Origin: an uncultured Trueperaceae bacterium
Lineage (GTDB): Bacteria > Deinococcota > Deinococci > Deinococcales > Trueperaceae
Reading direction: 5' to 3'
DNA: 64,000 bases
NCBI GenBank assembly: GCA_937873495.1
Contig: CALMXZ010000011.1
Coordinates: forward strand, 186,001 to 250,000
In this document: in pieces, positions 42,401 through 50,761 of the stretch
How positions within the stretch are numbered: position 1 is the stretch's first letter
Layout: every line of letters begins with the position of its first letter
Program-made: the position numbers and the translations under genes
The notes under the pieces: model-generated
Told to the model about the DNA's origin: nothing
Seen by the model: only the letters and a program-made list of their open reading frames with translations
Databases searched by the model: none

Positions 42401-42954
42401 AGGCCAACCAGCACGACGTCGAGACCCTGCTGCCGCGCCTCGTGCGAGCACGCGGGTTCGGGGACGCCGACGACATCGCCGCGGTCCTGCACTACCGTCT
42501 TGCCCGCGCGACCGCCAGGCCAGCGGGAGCCGGGCGTGCACGCAGAACACCACGTCTCATCGTGGGCCTCATCCCCGAAGCCACCGGCATCATGCCATCC
42601 GAGATGCGGCAAGCGCTGACCGAGCGACGCGACCTCATCGAAGCCCGGGCCGATGCTCTCCTCGACACCGCACTCACCGAGAAACACGAGTGGATCACGA
42701 AACTCGGAACCCCACCCAAGACTGCACGAGCGGCCCAGGCATGGCGGAACGCCGCGCGCACCATCGCCGCCTACCGCGACCGCTACGGCATCACCGGACC
42801 CGCACCCCTCGGAGCACCCGCCGAAGCCGAGACGCAGAAGATCGACGTCGCCCGCGCCCGTGCTGCGCTTGACCGAACCCGCTCGCTCGAAAGAGAACCG
42901 AACAGCGCACGTCAATCGCCTGCTACTACTAGGCCGGTCCGACGCTCCTTGTAG
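39403..42954 (+). CDS. MobF (TrwC/TraA-type) relaxase-helicase
   Basis: A 1,183-aa protein that would nick oriT, stay bound to the 5' end and unwind the plasmid strand. The relaxase domain has the tandem tyrosines in TRYYNAEG (Tyr37/38) and the three-histidine metal motif in GDPHLHTHVVISN (about 220-227). The RecD-like helicase has Walker A VGPAGAGKTT (about 553-560), Walker B LVIVDEASLAG (about 625) and the final motif in YAVTSYRAQGITVDSSHV. The C-terminal 250 residues are helical. The ATG at 39403 is chosen over longer frames because relaxase homology starts there. Confidence 0.94.
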   Translation: MTVSMRVMSAGDGYKYLLRTVAAGDGDRSLSTPLTRYYNAEGTPPGRWLGAGVATLGGGRISVGDQVSEAQLQLLVGMGRDPITGEPLGRAYPEYRTVAERIEARTSALDPALGPASRAEAVAAIDTEEAGRGTRRAVAGFDFTFSIPKSASVLWAVADAGTQALIADAHHAAVAEVVAFMEREVAATRTGATDRDGAVAQVDVAGLVATAFDHYDSRAGDPHLHTHVVISNKVQTVLDGKWRSLDGRPMHAAVVALSELHEAVFADHLTRSFGVSWEARDMGRDRNPAWAIAAVPEAMVKEFSTRARHIDAETDRLIGQYVDAHGRRPSPATIMKLRAQATLSTRPEKEVRSLADLTASWRERAGQVLGSDTTSWARGVTANKEPLLLRADDVPLDVIDSLGADVVAAVGEKRSTWHRWNLTAEAARQTMAYRFASTEDREAIVGLVVDAAEAASLRLTPPELASSPAAFRRPDGTSVFRPKHSALFSSEELLAAEDRLLERARTTTAPTVPLTTVERVTKRPDSKGRMLGDDQAAALTKIALSGRVVDVLVGPAGAGKTTAMSALRRAWEREHGRGSVVGLAPSAVAAQVLADDLGIQTENTAKWLDTHDRAGETFRKGQLVIVDEASLAGTLSLDRITALAAEAGAKVLLVGDHAQLQSVTAGGAFSLLVHDRDDAPELVDVHRFVHPWEKTASLALRHGRTDVIDTYTEHGRIRGGETEEMIDVAYTAWRNDTLAGRASVLVTASNESVQALNNRARADLILDGTVNARREVELHDGMRAAVGDTVITRRNDRRLRAGRSWVRNGDRWTVTEVRDDGALTLRRAGRTWGASVVVPAEYAAEHLDLGYAVTSYRAQGITVDSSHVLADASMTRETFYVAMTRGREQNIAYVAVDKPDPAHDGPRPGDNTEATARSVLFGVLQHVGAELSAHETITAEQDTWASIAQLTAEYETLAAAAQHDRWAALVRSSGLSDDDAEDAIASPAFGALTAELRRAEANQHDVETLLPRLVRARGFGDADDIAAVLHYRLARATARPAGAGRARRTPRLIVGLIPEATGIMPSEMRQALTERRDLIEARADALLDTALTEKHEWITKLGTPPKTARAAQAWRNAARTIAAYRDRYGITGPAPLGAPAEAETQKIDVARARAALDRTRSLEREPNSARQSPATTRPVRRSL

Positions 42955-43029
42955 CGCCTGAACGCCAACCTACGAAGCCCGCGACCTGGTAGCGTGAAGA
43001 TGTGTCCCGCACAAGGAGGCTACGAGAAG

Positions 43030-43230
43030 ATGCCGGAAGATAACGAGGTTCTGACCGCTGATGAAGCGGCAGCGCTCTTGCGTGTCTCCACCAAGACAGT
43101 GCTCTCACTCGCCCGCGCGGGGTCGCTGCCCGGAGAGAAGGTGGGACGCGCTTGGCGCTTCGTGAGGAGCGATGTCCTTGCGTACGTCCGCGGTTCACTG
43201 CCGCAGGCAGGAGCAGAGCACAATGAGTGA
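43030..43230 (+). CDS. Excisionase-like HTH protein (MerR-type wing)
   Basis: A 66-aa protein with a single helix-turn-helix of the excisionase family (LTADEAAALLRVSTKTVLSL followed by ARAGSLPGEKVGRAWRFVRS). An AGGAGG lies 11 bases before the ATG. It could be the directionality factor for the element, although serine recombinases usually use unrelated proteins, or the regulator of the ParB/Dam genes that follow. Its stop overlaps the 20-codon frame at 43223. Confidence 0.8.
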   Translation: MPEDNEVLTADEAAALLRVSTKTVLSLARAGSLPGEKVGRAWRFVRSDVLAYVRGSLPQAGAEHNE

Positions 43231-43285
43231 GGTCGTGACGGCACTGTCCGAGATGAACAGTGTCCTAGGCGGTGACAAATGCTAG
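43223..43285 (+). CDS. 20-codon ORF bridging the HTH and ParB-like genes
   Basis: ATG at 43223 overlaps the HTH stop, and the TAG at 43283-43285 overlaps the ParB-like start at 43279. The peptide begins MSEVVTALSEMN. It may simply couple translation of the two genes; there is no evidence that the peptide itself has a role. Confidence 0.3.
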   Translation: MSEVVTALSEMNSVLGGDKC

Positions 43286-44793
43286 ATACTTCGAACTGGC
43301 CCGAAGTTGAGCTTGACGTCCTGAAAGAAATCCAACTCGATCCAAAAAACGTTCGCCTTGAAGTGGCCGACGCGAAGGTCGAGGCCGACATCATTGAAGA
43401 CCTGTTCGTCAACGAAGATGCGTTAGCGCTTGTCGAGGGCATCTGCAAGGTCGGCTATCTGACACACGAGACGCCGGTCGTCCTAAAGCGACGCGGTAAG
43501 TATGTGATGGTTGAGGGGAACCGCAGGCTCGCTGCACTCAAAGCCATCCAGAACCCGATGTTGGTCCCCGACTATCAGGCGCGAGTCGCGTCGCTGGCGG
43601 CCCTTCTGCCAGACCGCTCTGCGCTCGCGAAGGTCCGGGTCATGGTTGCACCGAACCAGACCGAAGCGGATCAGTTGATCGCGGCTATCCACACCGGGAA
43701 CCTGCGGCGGGCCTGGAGTCCCAGCAGGCAGGCGGCGTTCTTCCAGGCGCAGATCGACGCGGGGAGGAAGCTCCGTGAACTTCTGACTAGGTATCCCACG
43801 ATCGACGTTCGCAAATTCGTCTTTCGAGCGCACATCATCAATCTCTTCAAGTCCGTGCATTACGACGAGGCCGAGCTTCAAGACTTCCTTGCAACAAAGA
43901 AGTGGGCCAGGGGCCTATCGACGCTGGCGCGCATCTACGAGTCGAAAGAGTTCCTTGACCTGACGGGGCTTACGATGGATTCAGACGGCAACGTCACGAA
44001 GACGCTCTCGGACGAAGTCTTCAAAGATGTTGCTACGGCAATCGTTCGCGGGATGTACGACGAGAACATCAACACGCGCAGCCTGAACTCGGTCTCAAGT
44101 CCTCGCTACACGCAGCTGATGAAGGAACTGCGTCAGATCGTTGCTGACGCGGGAGAAGCAGCTCCGCCTAACCCCACAACCCCAACTACAGGGACGACTC
44201 CCGACGGAGGGAACAACCCACCGCCCGGTGGCCCCGGCGCTAAGCCGACTCCGCCCACGGGGGCACCTGGTCTCGGAGAACCTCCGAGCGCTGCGCCTGG
44301 CACCGCGGAGCCGAAGCCTCCGAGGAAGCGTCCAGCCAAGAAGAAGCTCAGGAACCTCGACCTCGGGCAGATCAAGGCTCCCGCGAGTTACCCCGAAGGG
44401 TTGAAACTGCTGCTCGGCGAACTGTCTGAGGTCGACGTGCAAAAGTTCCCTAACGCCACCTTCCTAATGATCCGGGCCGTACTGGAAAAGTCGATCAAGG
44501 CGTATGCGGAGGCAAAGTCGATCGACATCAAGGGCTCCGGGAACAACCAGAACGGCCGTGTCCAACTTGGCCACGCCCTGAACTGGCTCTTGGAACACGT
44601 CAAGGCGAACGGCCCGAAGCACCTGATCCAGGTCATCGAGGGCGTCAGGACAGGGAAGCTCGTTACGTACACGAACTCAGGCGACTCGCTCAATGCGATC
44701 AACCACAACCACCACTTCCTAGTCGATCCCGACCAAACGTTCTCAATGTGGGCCTCCATCGACTCGATCATGAGATACGTGATGAAGCCATGA
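43279..44793 (+). CDS. ParB/Srx-fold protein linked to an adenine methylase
   Basis: A 504-aa protein. The N-terminal ParB-like domain (about 10-130) includes IQLDPKNVRLEV, GYLTHETPVVLKRRGKYVMV and EGNRRLAALKAI. A helical middle section follows, then a Pro/Gly/Thr-rich linker (about 295-350), a basic patch (KPPRKRPAKKKLRN) and a C-terminal domain with FPNATFLMIRAVLEKSIKAY. Lower GC and different codon use than the transfer genes suggest separate acquisition. Its stop overlaps the Dam-like gene by four bases. ParB-fold proteins of this type can bind or cleave DNA; activity here is unknown. Confidence 0.72.
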   Translation: MLDTSNWPEVELDVLKEIQLDPKNVRLEVADAKVEADIIEDLFVNEDALALVEGICKVGYLTHETPVVLKRRGKYVMVEGNRRLAALKAIQNPMLVPDYQARVASLAALLPDRSALAKVRVMVAPNQTEADQLIAAIHTGNLRRAWSPSRQAAFFQAQIDAGRKLRELLTRYPTIDVRKFVFRAHIINLFKSVHYDEAELQDFLATKKWARGLSTLARIYESKEFLDLTGLTMDSDGNVTKTLSDEVFKDVATAIVRGMYDENINTRSLNSVSSPRYTQLMKELRQIVADAGEAAPPNPTTPTTGTTPDGGNNPPPGGPGAKPTPPTGAPGLGEPPSAAPGTAEPKPPRKRPAKKKLRNLDLGQIKAPASYPEGLKLLLGELSEVDVQKFPNATFLMIRAVLEKSIKAYAEAKSIDIKGSGNNQNGRVQLGHALNWLLEHVKANGPKHLIQVIEGVRTGKLVTYTNSGDSLNAINHNHHFLVDPDQTFSMWASIDSIMRYVMKP

Positions 44794-45683
44794 GCACGAG
44801 CGCCATCGGGGTGTCCACACGACGCCCGCGAATCTCACCGCTCCGGTACCCGGGCGGAAAGTCTGCCTTGTACTCGCGCCTGCGCAAGATGATCCGCGAT
44901 ATGGACCTCGCAGGCTGCACCTACGTCGAGCCGTATGCGGGCGGAGTCGGCGCCGGTCTCAGTCTCCTGGTAACGGGGCAAGTCGAGCGCGTCGTCATCA
45001 ACGACCTCGACCCGGCTATCCACGCATTCTGGACTACGGTTCAGTCCGAGCCCGGATGGCTGATCGAGCGAATCCACAAGGCCAAGCTTGACGTCACCGA
45101 GTGGCGGCGGCAGCGCGAAATCTATGTTGCCGCCGACACCAGCGATCTGTCACAGCTCGGATTTGCCACCTTCTATCTCAATCGCACGAACAGGTCCGGG
45201 GTGCTCAACGGCGGCCCGATCGGCGGGCTAGACCAAACGGGTAATTACAAGATCGACGCCCGCTTCAACCGGGACGGCCTTGCTGAACGTATCCGAATAC
45301 TGTCGCTCTATGCAGACAACATCGTCCCGACGTCGCGCGATGGTATTGAGGTCATCGCTGAGTACGCTCCCAAGGACGATGTCTTCATCTACGCCGACCC
45401 GCCCTACTTCGAGAAGGCCGGTTCGTTGTACCTCAACGCCTTCTCTGCAACCGACCACGAAGACCTTGCGCGGGTCCTCAACTCCGTCGCAGACAGGCCG
45501 TGGATTCTTACCTATGACAACGCTCCACAGGTGGCGGAGCTCTACGCGGCGCGTCGGCGTCGAGAGTTTGAGCTCCACTACTCAGCGCATCGCGTCGGCA
45601 AAGCCACTGAGGTCGCCGTGCTCTCTGAATCCGTTCCGGAGATCGGACAGGGCTGGCCGCTCACGCCGACAACGTTGACGTAG
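44790..45683 (+). CDS. D12-class (Dam-type) DNA adenine methyltransferase
   Basis: A 297-aa protein. The order of motifs is that of Dam-type N6-adenine methylases: SAM-binding RYPGGKSALYSRL and YVEPYAGGVGAGLSLL near the N-terminus, a target-recognition region in the middle (FATFYLNRTNRSGVLNGG), and the catalytic DPPY in VFIYADPPYFEKAGS (about 208). ATGA overlap with the ParB-like gene implies one operon. No restriction endonuclease is recognised beside it, so it may be an orphan protective methylase or part of a defence system with the ParB-like protein. Confidence 0.92.
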   Translation: MSTSAIGVSTRRPRISPLRYPGGKSALYSRLRKMIRDMDLAGCTYVEPYAGGVGAGLSLLVTGQVERVVINDLDPAIHAFWTTVQSEPGWLIERIHKAKLDVTEWRRQREIYVAADTSDLSQLGFATFYLNRTNRSGVLNGGPIGGLDQTGNYKIDARFNRDGLAERIRILSLYADNIVPTSRDGIEVIAEYAPKDDVFIYADPPYFEKAGSLYLNAFSATDHEDLARVLNSVADRPWILTYDNAPQVAELYAARRRREFELHYSAHRVGKATEVAVLSESVPEIGQGWPLTPTTLT

Positions 45684-45731
45684 CCAGCTCCTACGGGACG
45701 AGGGCCGCCCACCGCAGAGGAGGCGGAAGAA

Positions 45732-46982
45732 CTATGCCTCCTCGCGCTCGGGCGGACGGATCAGCCGCACGTTTGATACGCCGCCTTGGTTGACGCAATC
45801 CTGAGCGAGGTCGTGAACACGCCAGTAGAAGTCAAGGTCGGCAGCCGCCGCGTTCACGGTGCTCTCGACAGGCATGTAGCGGTGCAACGGTGTGGAGACA
45901 CCACCGTAGGAGTGGCCGAAGTTATCCACCGTGAGGATCGTCAGGGCCTCTGATCCGGTCCACTCGATCCCGACGCGCACGTCGTACTCGTCGTTGCCCG
46001 TCGCGTCGGCGGTCGTCCGGATGAGAGCCATCAGGCCTGCGACGCCGCACTCGACCGCGTCCGACTGGACCTGCGATCCCTCGAAGTACCCGTCGCTACT
46101 CATGCGGTGGCCGCCGATTGCGGCTGCGAGCGTGACTGATCCGTCGTGGTGGAGACTTGCCCATGCTTCCTTCCACTGTGATCTGTCGCCCGTTGCGGTG
46201 TTGACGGCGACCCAGCGCCGCGATCCCGGTCGTGGGTTGTGCCGGTCGACGTTTTCCAGCGGGTGCACACCTCCACGTCCGGCGTAGAACAGGGCGAGGC
46301 CTTCGGCCTTGGTCAGTACGTCGCGCGCTCCGTCGCGCGTCAGGCGGTTGTGGAGGCGAGGGACGCGCGGGTGGGCGACAGCGATCAGCCAGGCGCGTTC
46401 GCTCGTGGCGCGGCCGCCCGCGGTCTCGGCATACAGGTTGTCGAGCGCTTCGCTGGCGTGGCGGCGTTCATCGAAGCGTGCTCGGTACATCGCCTCGATC
46501 TGTCGTTCCTTCATCCATACGGTGTCGGAGTCGTTGCGCACCGGAGCGCCGAAGTAGTCGTTGCGGTAGATCAGGTGTGGCCCGTCAACGCTTGCCGGCA
46601 CTTCCACGACGACAGCGCGGGCACCCTCCGTTCCGAGGCGGTGCACGTTGAGGCCGAAGACGGGCGGGGAGATAGCGGTGATCGCTGCGGAGCGCAGGGA
46701 TCGCTCGTACGCTTCATCGAACTCTCCGACGTCGACTCGCTCTGTCGCGGCCTTCTGCGACTCGCGTACTCCGAACACGATGACGCCGCCGCCGCTGTTC
46801 GCCATCGCTGCAACGTCCTTGGGGAAGTCTGTTTGCGGTAGTCCCTTCGCCGGGGGCAGCTCTGACTTCCAGTCCAGGTCGGTCGTCTCCATGACTCCGC
46901 TGCTCACCGCCGCATCCAGCAGTTCGTCCGTCAGAGGTCCAGGAGCGACCCCGAGGGCGCGATGCAGAGCGGTGAAGATCAT
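45732..46982 (-). CDS. AlbA_2 (Schlafen-type) domain protein
   Basis: A 416-aa protein. The N-terminal AlbA_2 domain (about 25-150) contains DLDWKSELPP, FPKDVAAMANSGGGVIVFGV and a following beta-rich part. The C-terminal 200 residues (RRWVAVNTATGDRSQWKEAW ... GIEWTGSEALTILTV) are unassigned. AlbA_2 proteins are DNA/RNA-binding or regulatory proteins common in defence islands. It is convergent with the Dam-type gene, stops 48 bp away, and may belong to the same island. Confidence 0.8.
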   Translation of the reverse strand: MIFTALHRALGVAPGPLTDELLDAAVSSGVMETTDLDWKSELPPAKGLPQTDFPKDVAAMANSGGGVIVFGVRESQKAATERVDVGEFDEAYERSLRSAAITAISPPVFGLNVHRLGTEGARAVVVEVPASVDGPHLIYRNDYFGAPVRNDSDTVWMKERQIEAMYRARFDERRHASEALDNLYAETAGGRATSERAWLIAVAHPRVPRLHNRLTRDGARDVLTKAEGLALFYAGRGGVHPLENVDRHNPRPGSRRWVAVNTATGDRSQWKEAWASLHHDGSVTLAAAIGGHRMSSDGYFEGSQVQSDAVECGVAGLMALIRTTADATGNDEYDVRVGIEWTGSEALTILTVDNFGHSYGGVSTPLHRYMPVESTVNAAAADLDFYWRVHDLAQDCVNQGGVSNVRLIRPPEREEA

Positions 46983-47039
46983 GACCCCCAGCGTAGGGAT
47001 CACCTGCGACAACTGGCGGTGACGCCGACCAGTGGCTGC

Positions 47040-48036
47040 CTACAGCGCGCGCCCCTCCCGATGAGCGGACGGGGTGATGCCCGACTCACGCGCGAATGCC
47101 TGCCCGCCGCCACCTGCGGGCGAGTCGAGGAGGGCCGTGACGTCTGTGGCGTCGGTGATGAGGGACGCGATGCCTTCGCGCAGGAGCCGGTGCGTGCCGG
47201 AGCTGGCGGCACTGGTTACCGGGCCGGGCACGGCGCCGACCGGGCGTCCGAGCTGCGTAGCGCGGGCGGCGACGTTGAGGGAGCTGGAGCGATAGCCGGC
47301 CTCCACGACGACGGTTGCACCGGAGAGGGCACCGAGGATGCGATTGCGGGCGAGGAAACGCCACTTGGTCGGCGCGGAGCCGGGCGGCATCTCACTGGCG
47401 AGCAGGCCGAGGTCTCCGACTCGTGCCAGCAGCTCACGATTGCCGGATGGGTAGAGGCGATCCAAGCCGCCGACCATGACGGCGAGGGTCTGCCCGCCTG
47501 TGGCGAGTGCGGCTCGGTGTGCGGCGGCGTCGATGCCGTAGGCGCCGCCGGCCACGATGATCCGCTCAGCATGGGTCAGATTGGAGGCGAGTTCGCCCGT
47601 GACGTGCTCGCCGTAACTAGTGGCGGCGCGGGCTCCGGTGATCGTGACGCGATCGTTCAGCGGCGCGGTGAGGTAGGAGACAGCGCCTCGCAGCCATAGA
47701 GCGGTGGGGGGCGCGGTTGCCCAGATCGTTGAGGGCGGTCGGCCACTCATCGTCGCTGGGGATGAGGATGCGCAGCCCGAGGCGGTCAGTCTCCGCGAGT
47801 GCCTGCGTGACCGTGCGGGCATCCATTCGCGGGGCGACCTTGTTGCGCCACAGCCTGGCCTCGACCGCATCGACGTTCTTCGGGAGTGCGCCGGCACCGG
47901 CTGCCAGGCGCACGGTCTCGACCGCGCCGACCGCGGCGAGGAGCCTGCCGGTCACGGCGTCGTCGGGCTCCAAGGCCGATGCCAGGGCGACCCGTGCGGA
48001 GCGTTCGTCCTTGGCGAGAGAAGTGATCGTGACCAT
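47040..48036 (-). pseudogene. dprA: DprA-like protein gene with frameshift
   Basis: The N-terminal half (from ATG 48036) ends LRILIPSDDEWPTALNDLGN RAP; the C-terminal half continues in another frame as PTALWLRGAVSYL and includes the Rossmann-type DprA core (RVTITGARAATSYGEHVTGE, AGGAYGIDAAAHRAAL, LARNRILGALSGATVVVEA). The two join at a run of six G (47706-47711 on the plus strand); one fewer restores a protein of about 330 aa. DprA normally loads RecA on incoming single strands. It is either inactivated or a sequencing error. Confidence 0.85.
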
Positions 48037-48239
48037 GCCCGGCTCCCATCCGTGTGTGCCAGACAGGTGCGCGAGCGCCGCCCGAATCCCCGGGCGCACC
48101 TCTTACGAATGTCGCCGGAGCGTCGTACTCTGGAGGGGAGGCAGATTCCTCCTTGATGTGGCGTCCCTCGCGGACAGGCCCTCGGGCCACTCTCTACGCA
48201 CTGTCTCGTCACCTGACCGTGCCACGAGAGGAAACGCCA

Positions 48240-48462
48240 TGATCCGACTGCTCTGGGCGCTCAGCGCCCACGCCCGCTACTACCTGCGGCGTTACATGCC
48301 CACCAACATCGCGCTCGACGCGATCCGCACCCGCCGCGGCCTGAAGTGGGGCATCCTCGCGATGCTCCTCGCGGTCCCGTACTTCCTCGCAGCGAACTAC
48401 TGCATCACGCTGATCGAGGGCGGCGGCCCGGGCTGGCTGAACCTCCTCGTGCTCCTGTTCTG
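48240..48462 (+). pseudogene. Small membrane protein, N-terminal part, cut by RIT element
   Basis: Begins MIRLLWALSAHARYYLRRYM and includes RRGLKWGILAMLLAVPYFLA, a membrane helix, then GGPGWLNLLVLLF. The frame then enters the left inverted repeat of the RIT element and ends at 48547. The rest of the gene (VWNALKFLIMG...) is found at 51860 beyond the element. A GAGAGGAAA-type ribosome-binding site precedes the ATG. The family is a small conserved actinobacterial membrane protein of unknown function. Confidence 0.82.
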
Positions 48463-48549
48463 CTGTTATGCCGTGCTCGCGGTTATGCCGATGATGCTCG
48501 GGCGGTCCTGGTCAGCGGCGGTGGGCGGGGCGCGGTTGTCGGCATAATC
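48463..48549 (+). repeat. RIT left inverted repeat
   Basis: 87 bp, 85 identical to the inverted right repeat. It starts CTGTTATGCC and ends GGCATAATC. Internal TTATGCCG/CGGCATAA motifs occur in both orientations and are likely recombinase-binding arms. It is translated at the end of the disrupted membrane-protein frame. Confidence 0.9.
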
Positions 48550-48602
48550 GTGTGATCCTGATCGGCTGGTCTTCTCAACTTGAGGAGACAGGAGAGCAGT
48601 TC

Positions 48603-49829
48603 ATGGTCAGGATCGAGATCGAGGGACGCGGTGTGCTCATCGCCGGTCCACTGGAAGACATAGCCCGCCGGTTCGAGGACGAGCTTGTCCGGCGGGGGTT
48701 CACGCGGAAGTCGCTGATGAACCAGTTGCGGCTGCTGGCCCATCTGTCCCGGTGGCTGCAGGCGCAGGGCATCGCGGTGGGCGAGTTGACGGCGGGGCAG
48801 GTCGAGGTGTTCCTCGCTGAGCGGCGCCGCACCCACACGGGCCTGTTCTCGCGAAAGGCGCTTGGCCCGACGCTGGAATGGCTCGCCTACGAGGGCGTGA
48901 TCCCGGCCGCGGCGACCATCGCGCCGACGGCTACGGATCCGGTGGAGTTGGTCGGGTTTGAGGGGTATCTGCGCGTTGAGCGTCACCTGGCGGCGTCCAC
49001 GATCGCGGCAAACGTGGCCCGGGCGCGCAGGTTCCTCGCCGGGTATGCCCCGCCAGAAGGAGCGGTCGCGTTGACCGCGGCGGAGGTGACGCGGGCGCTA
49101 TTGGACGAGGGCGTCACCCGTCGCCCGGTGTCGGTGAAGGCGTTCGGATACACGCTCCGGGCGCTGCTGAGGTTCTTCTTCATCACCGGTGTGACGAGTC
49201 ACGACCTTTCGGCGGCGACGCTGGTGATCCGTTCCCCGCAACCCTCCCGCCTTCCCGTCGGCGCGAGTCGCGACGAGGTGGCTGCACTCTTGGTCTCTTG
49301 CGACCGTGACACCAGCGCGGGACTGCGCGACCACGCGGTGCTCTTGCTCCTGGCCCACCTCGGGCTGCGTGCGATCGAGGTCGCCCGGCTCCGACTGGAC
49401 GACCTCGACTGGCGCCGTGGCGAGATTCTCGTGCGGGGCAAGGGCAATCGTGACGAGCGGCTCCCGCTGCCCGCCGAGGTCGGTGAAGCGGTCGTCGCCT
49501 ACCTGCAAGAGGCGCGCCCTGCCGGAGTCGGGTTCCGGGAGGTGTTCGCCGCCGACCGCGCGCCGCTTCGTCCCTTGACACGGGAAGCGGTCGGCGGGAT
49601 CGTCGAACGCGCCTGCGACCGGGCGAGCCTGGCGAGGTTCGGGGCGCACCGGCTGCGGCACACCCTCGGCGAGCAGATGGTCGCCGCCGCGGTCCCGCTG
49701 GACGCGATCGGGCAAGTGCTGAGACACGAGACGGCGCTGACAACCGCGGGCTACGCGCGCGTCGATGTCACGGCGCTGCGCGACCTGGCGCAACCCTGGC
49801 CCGCCATGACGGGCGGCGGTCGGTCATGA
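48603..49829 (+). CDS. ritA: RIT tyrosine recombinase A
   Basis: A 408-aa protein. The N-terminal SAM-like domain (about 45-130) is followed by a catalytic domain with Arg in HLGLRAIEVARLRL, HRLRHTLGEQM with the His-x-x-Arg pair, a histidine in LRHETALT and Tyr in TAGYARVD. The ATG at 48603 is selected by AGGAGA eight bases upstream; a frame from 48552 lacks this. The stop overlaps ritB (ATGA). Confidence 0.92.
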   Translation: MVRIEIEGRGVLIAGPLEDIARRFEDELVRRGFTRKSLMNQLRLLAHLSRWLQAQGIAVGELTAGQVEVFLAERRRTHTGLFSRKALGPTLEWLAYEGVIPAAATIAPTATDPVELVGFEGYLRVERHLAASTIAANVARARRFLAGYAPPEGAVALTAAEVTRALLDEGVTRRPVSVKAFGYTLRALLRFFFITGVTSHDLSAATLVIRSPQPSRLPVGASRDEVAALLVSCDRDTSAGLRDHAVLLLLAHLGLRAIEVARLRLDDLDWRRGEILVRGKGNRDERLPLPAEVGEAVVAYLQEARPAGVGFREVFAADRAPLRPLTREAVGGIVERACDRASLARFGAHRLRHTLGEQMVAAAVPLDAIGQVLRHETALTTAGYARVDVTALRDLAQPWPAMTGGGRS

Positions 49830-50761
49830 TCGCCTGGGAAGCGCACGTCGATGACTACTTGCGGCTGCGCCGCCAGCTCGGATTCACCCTGGTCTGGGAC
49901 GAGCACCTCCTCGGACAGTTCACGACGCACCTGAACGCCGCCGGGGCCAGGCTCCTGACGACGACGGCGATGATCGACTGGGCCGGTCTGCCTCGCCCCG
50001 ACGGCGGGGCCGGAGCATCACGCGCGGCAGTGAGGATGAGGGCGGTGCGCTCGTTCGCCGCCTACATGCACGCCCTCGACCCAGCCCACGAGGTCCCGCC
50101 CGCGGCGGTGTTCTCGCACCAGACGCGACGGACCACGCCCTACATCTACACGCCCGGCGAGATCACCGGTCTGCTGGAAGCGGCTGGCCGGCTGCGGCGA
50201 TACGAGCGTTCGCGGATCTTCCCGGTCGTGTTCGGGCTCCTCGCGGCGACGGGCATGAGAGTCGGGGAACTCCTCGCGCTCGATGCCGACGAGGTCGACC
50301 TGGACGCCGGGATCATCACGGTCAGCCGCGGCAAGTCCCGCGACCCCCGGCTCGTCCCCGTCCATGCCACGACAGCGGCGACGCTCGCCGAGTATGCCGC
50401 CCGGCGCGCCGATCGCACGGCGCAGTCCGCGGCGTTCTTCATTGATCACCGCGGCAGGCGGCTGTCTCGCTGCAACACGCAGTATGCGTTCGAGCGGGCC
50501 CGCGAGGCCGCTGGCCTGACCGCGGGCGGGGCCAGGCCGCGGATGCACGATCTGCGGCACACGTTCGCGGTCACGACGCTGCTGGGCTGGTATCGCGAGG
50601 GGGCGGACGTCGCGGGCCTGCTGCCGAGGCTGTCGACCTACCTCGGCCACAGCAACCCGGCCAACACCTACTGGTATCTCACCGCCGTCCCGGAGCTGCT
50701 CGCCCACGCCGCCCGCATGCTCAACATCGCACAGCAGACGACGCGGGAGGCGCGCACATGA
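49826..50761 (+). CDS. ritB: RIT tyrosine recombinase B
   Basis: A 311-aa protein. The catalytic region shows GLLAATGMRVGELLALD (Arg I), MHDLRHTFAVTTLL (His-x-x-Arg), YLGHSNPANTYWYLT with the second histidine and the nucleophile tyrosine. The core-binding domain is at residues 1-105. The length is typical. It overlaps ritA and ritC by four bases each. Confidence 0.92.
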   Translation: MIAWEAHVDDYLRLRRQLGFTLVWDEHLLGQFTTHLNAAGARLLTTTAMIDWAGLPRPDGGAGASRAAVRMRAVRSFAAYMHALDPAHEVPPAAVFSHQTRRTTPYIYTPGEITGLLEAAGRLRRYERSRIFPVVFGLLAATGMRVGELLALDADEVDLDAGIITVSRGKSRDPRLVPVHATTAATLAEYAARRADRTAQSAAFFIDHRGRRLSRCNTQYAFERAREAAGLTAGGARPRMHDLRHTFAVTTLLGWYREGADVAGLLPRLSTYLGHSNPANTYWYLTAVPELLAHAARMLNIAQQTTREART

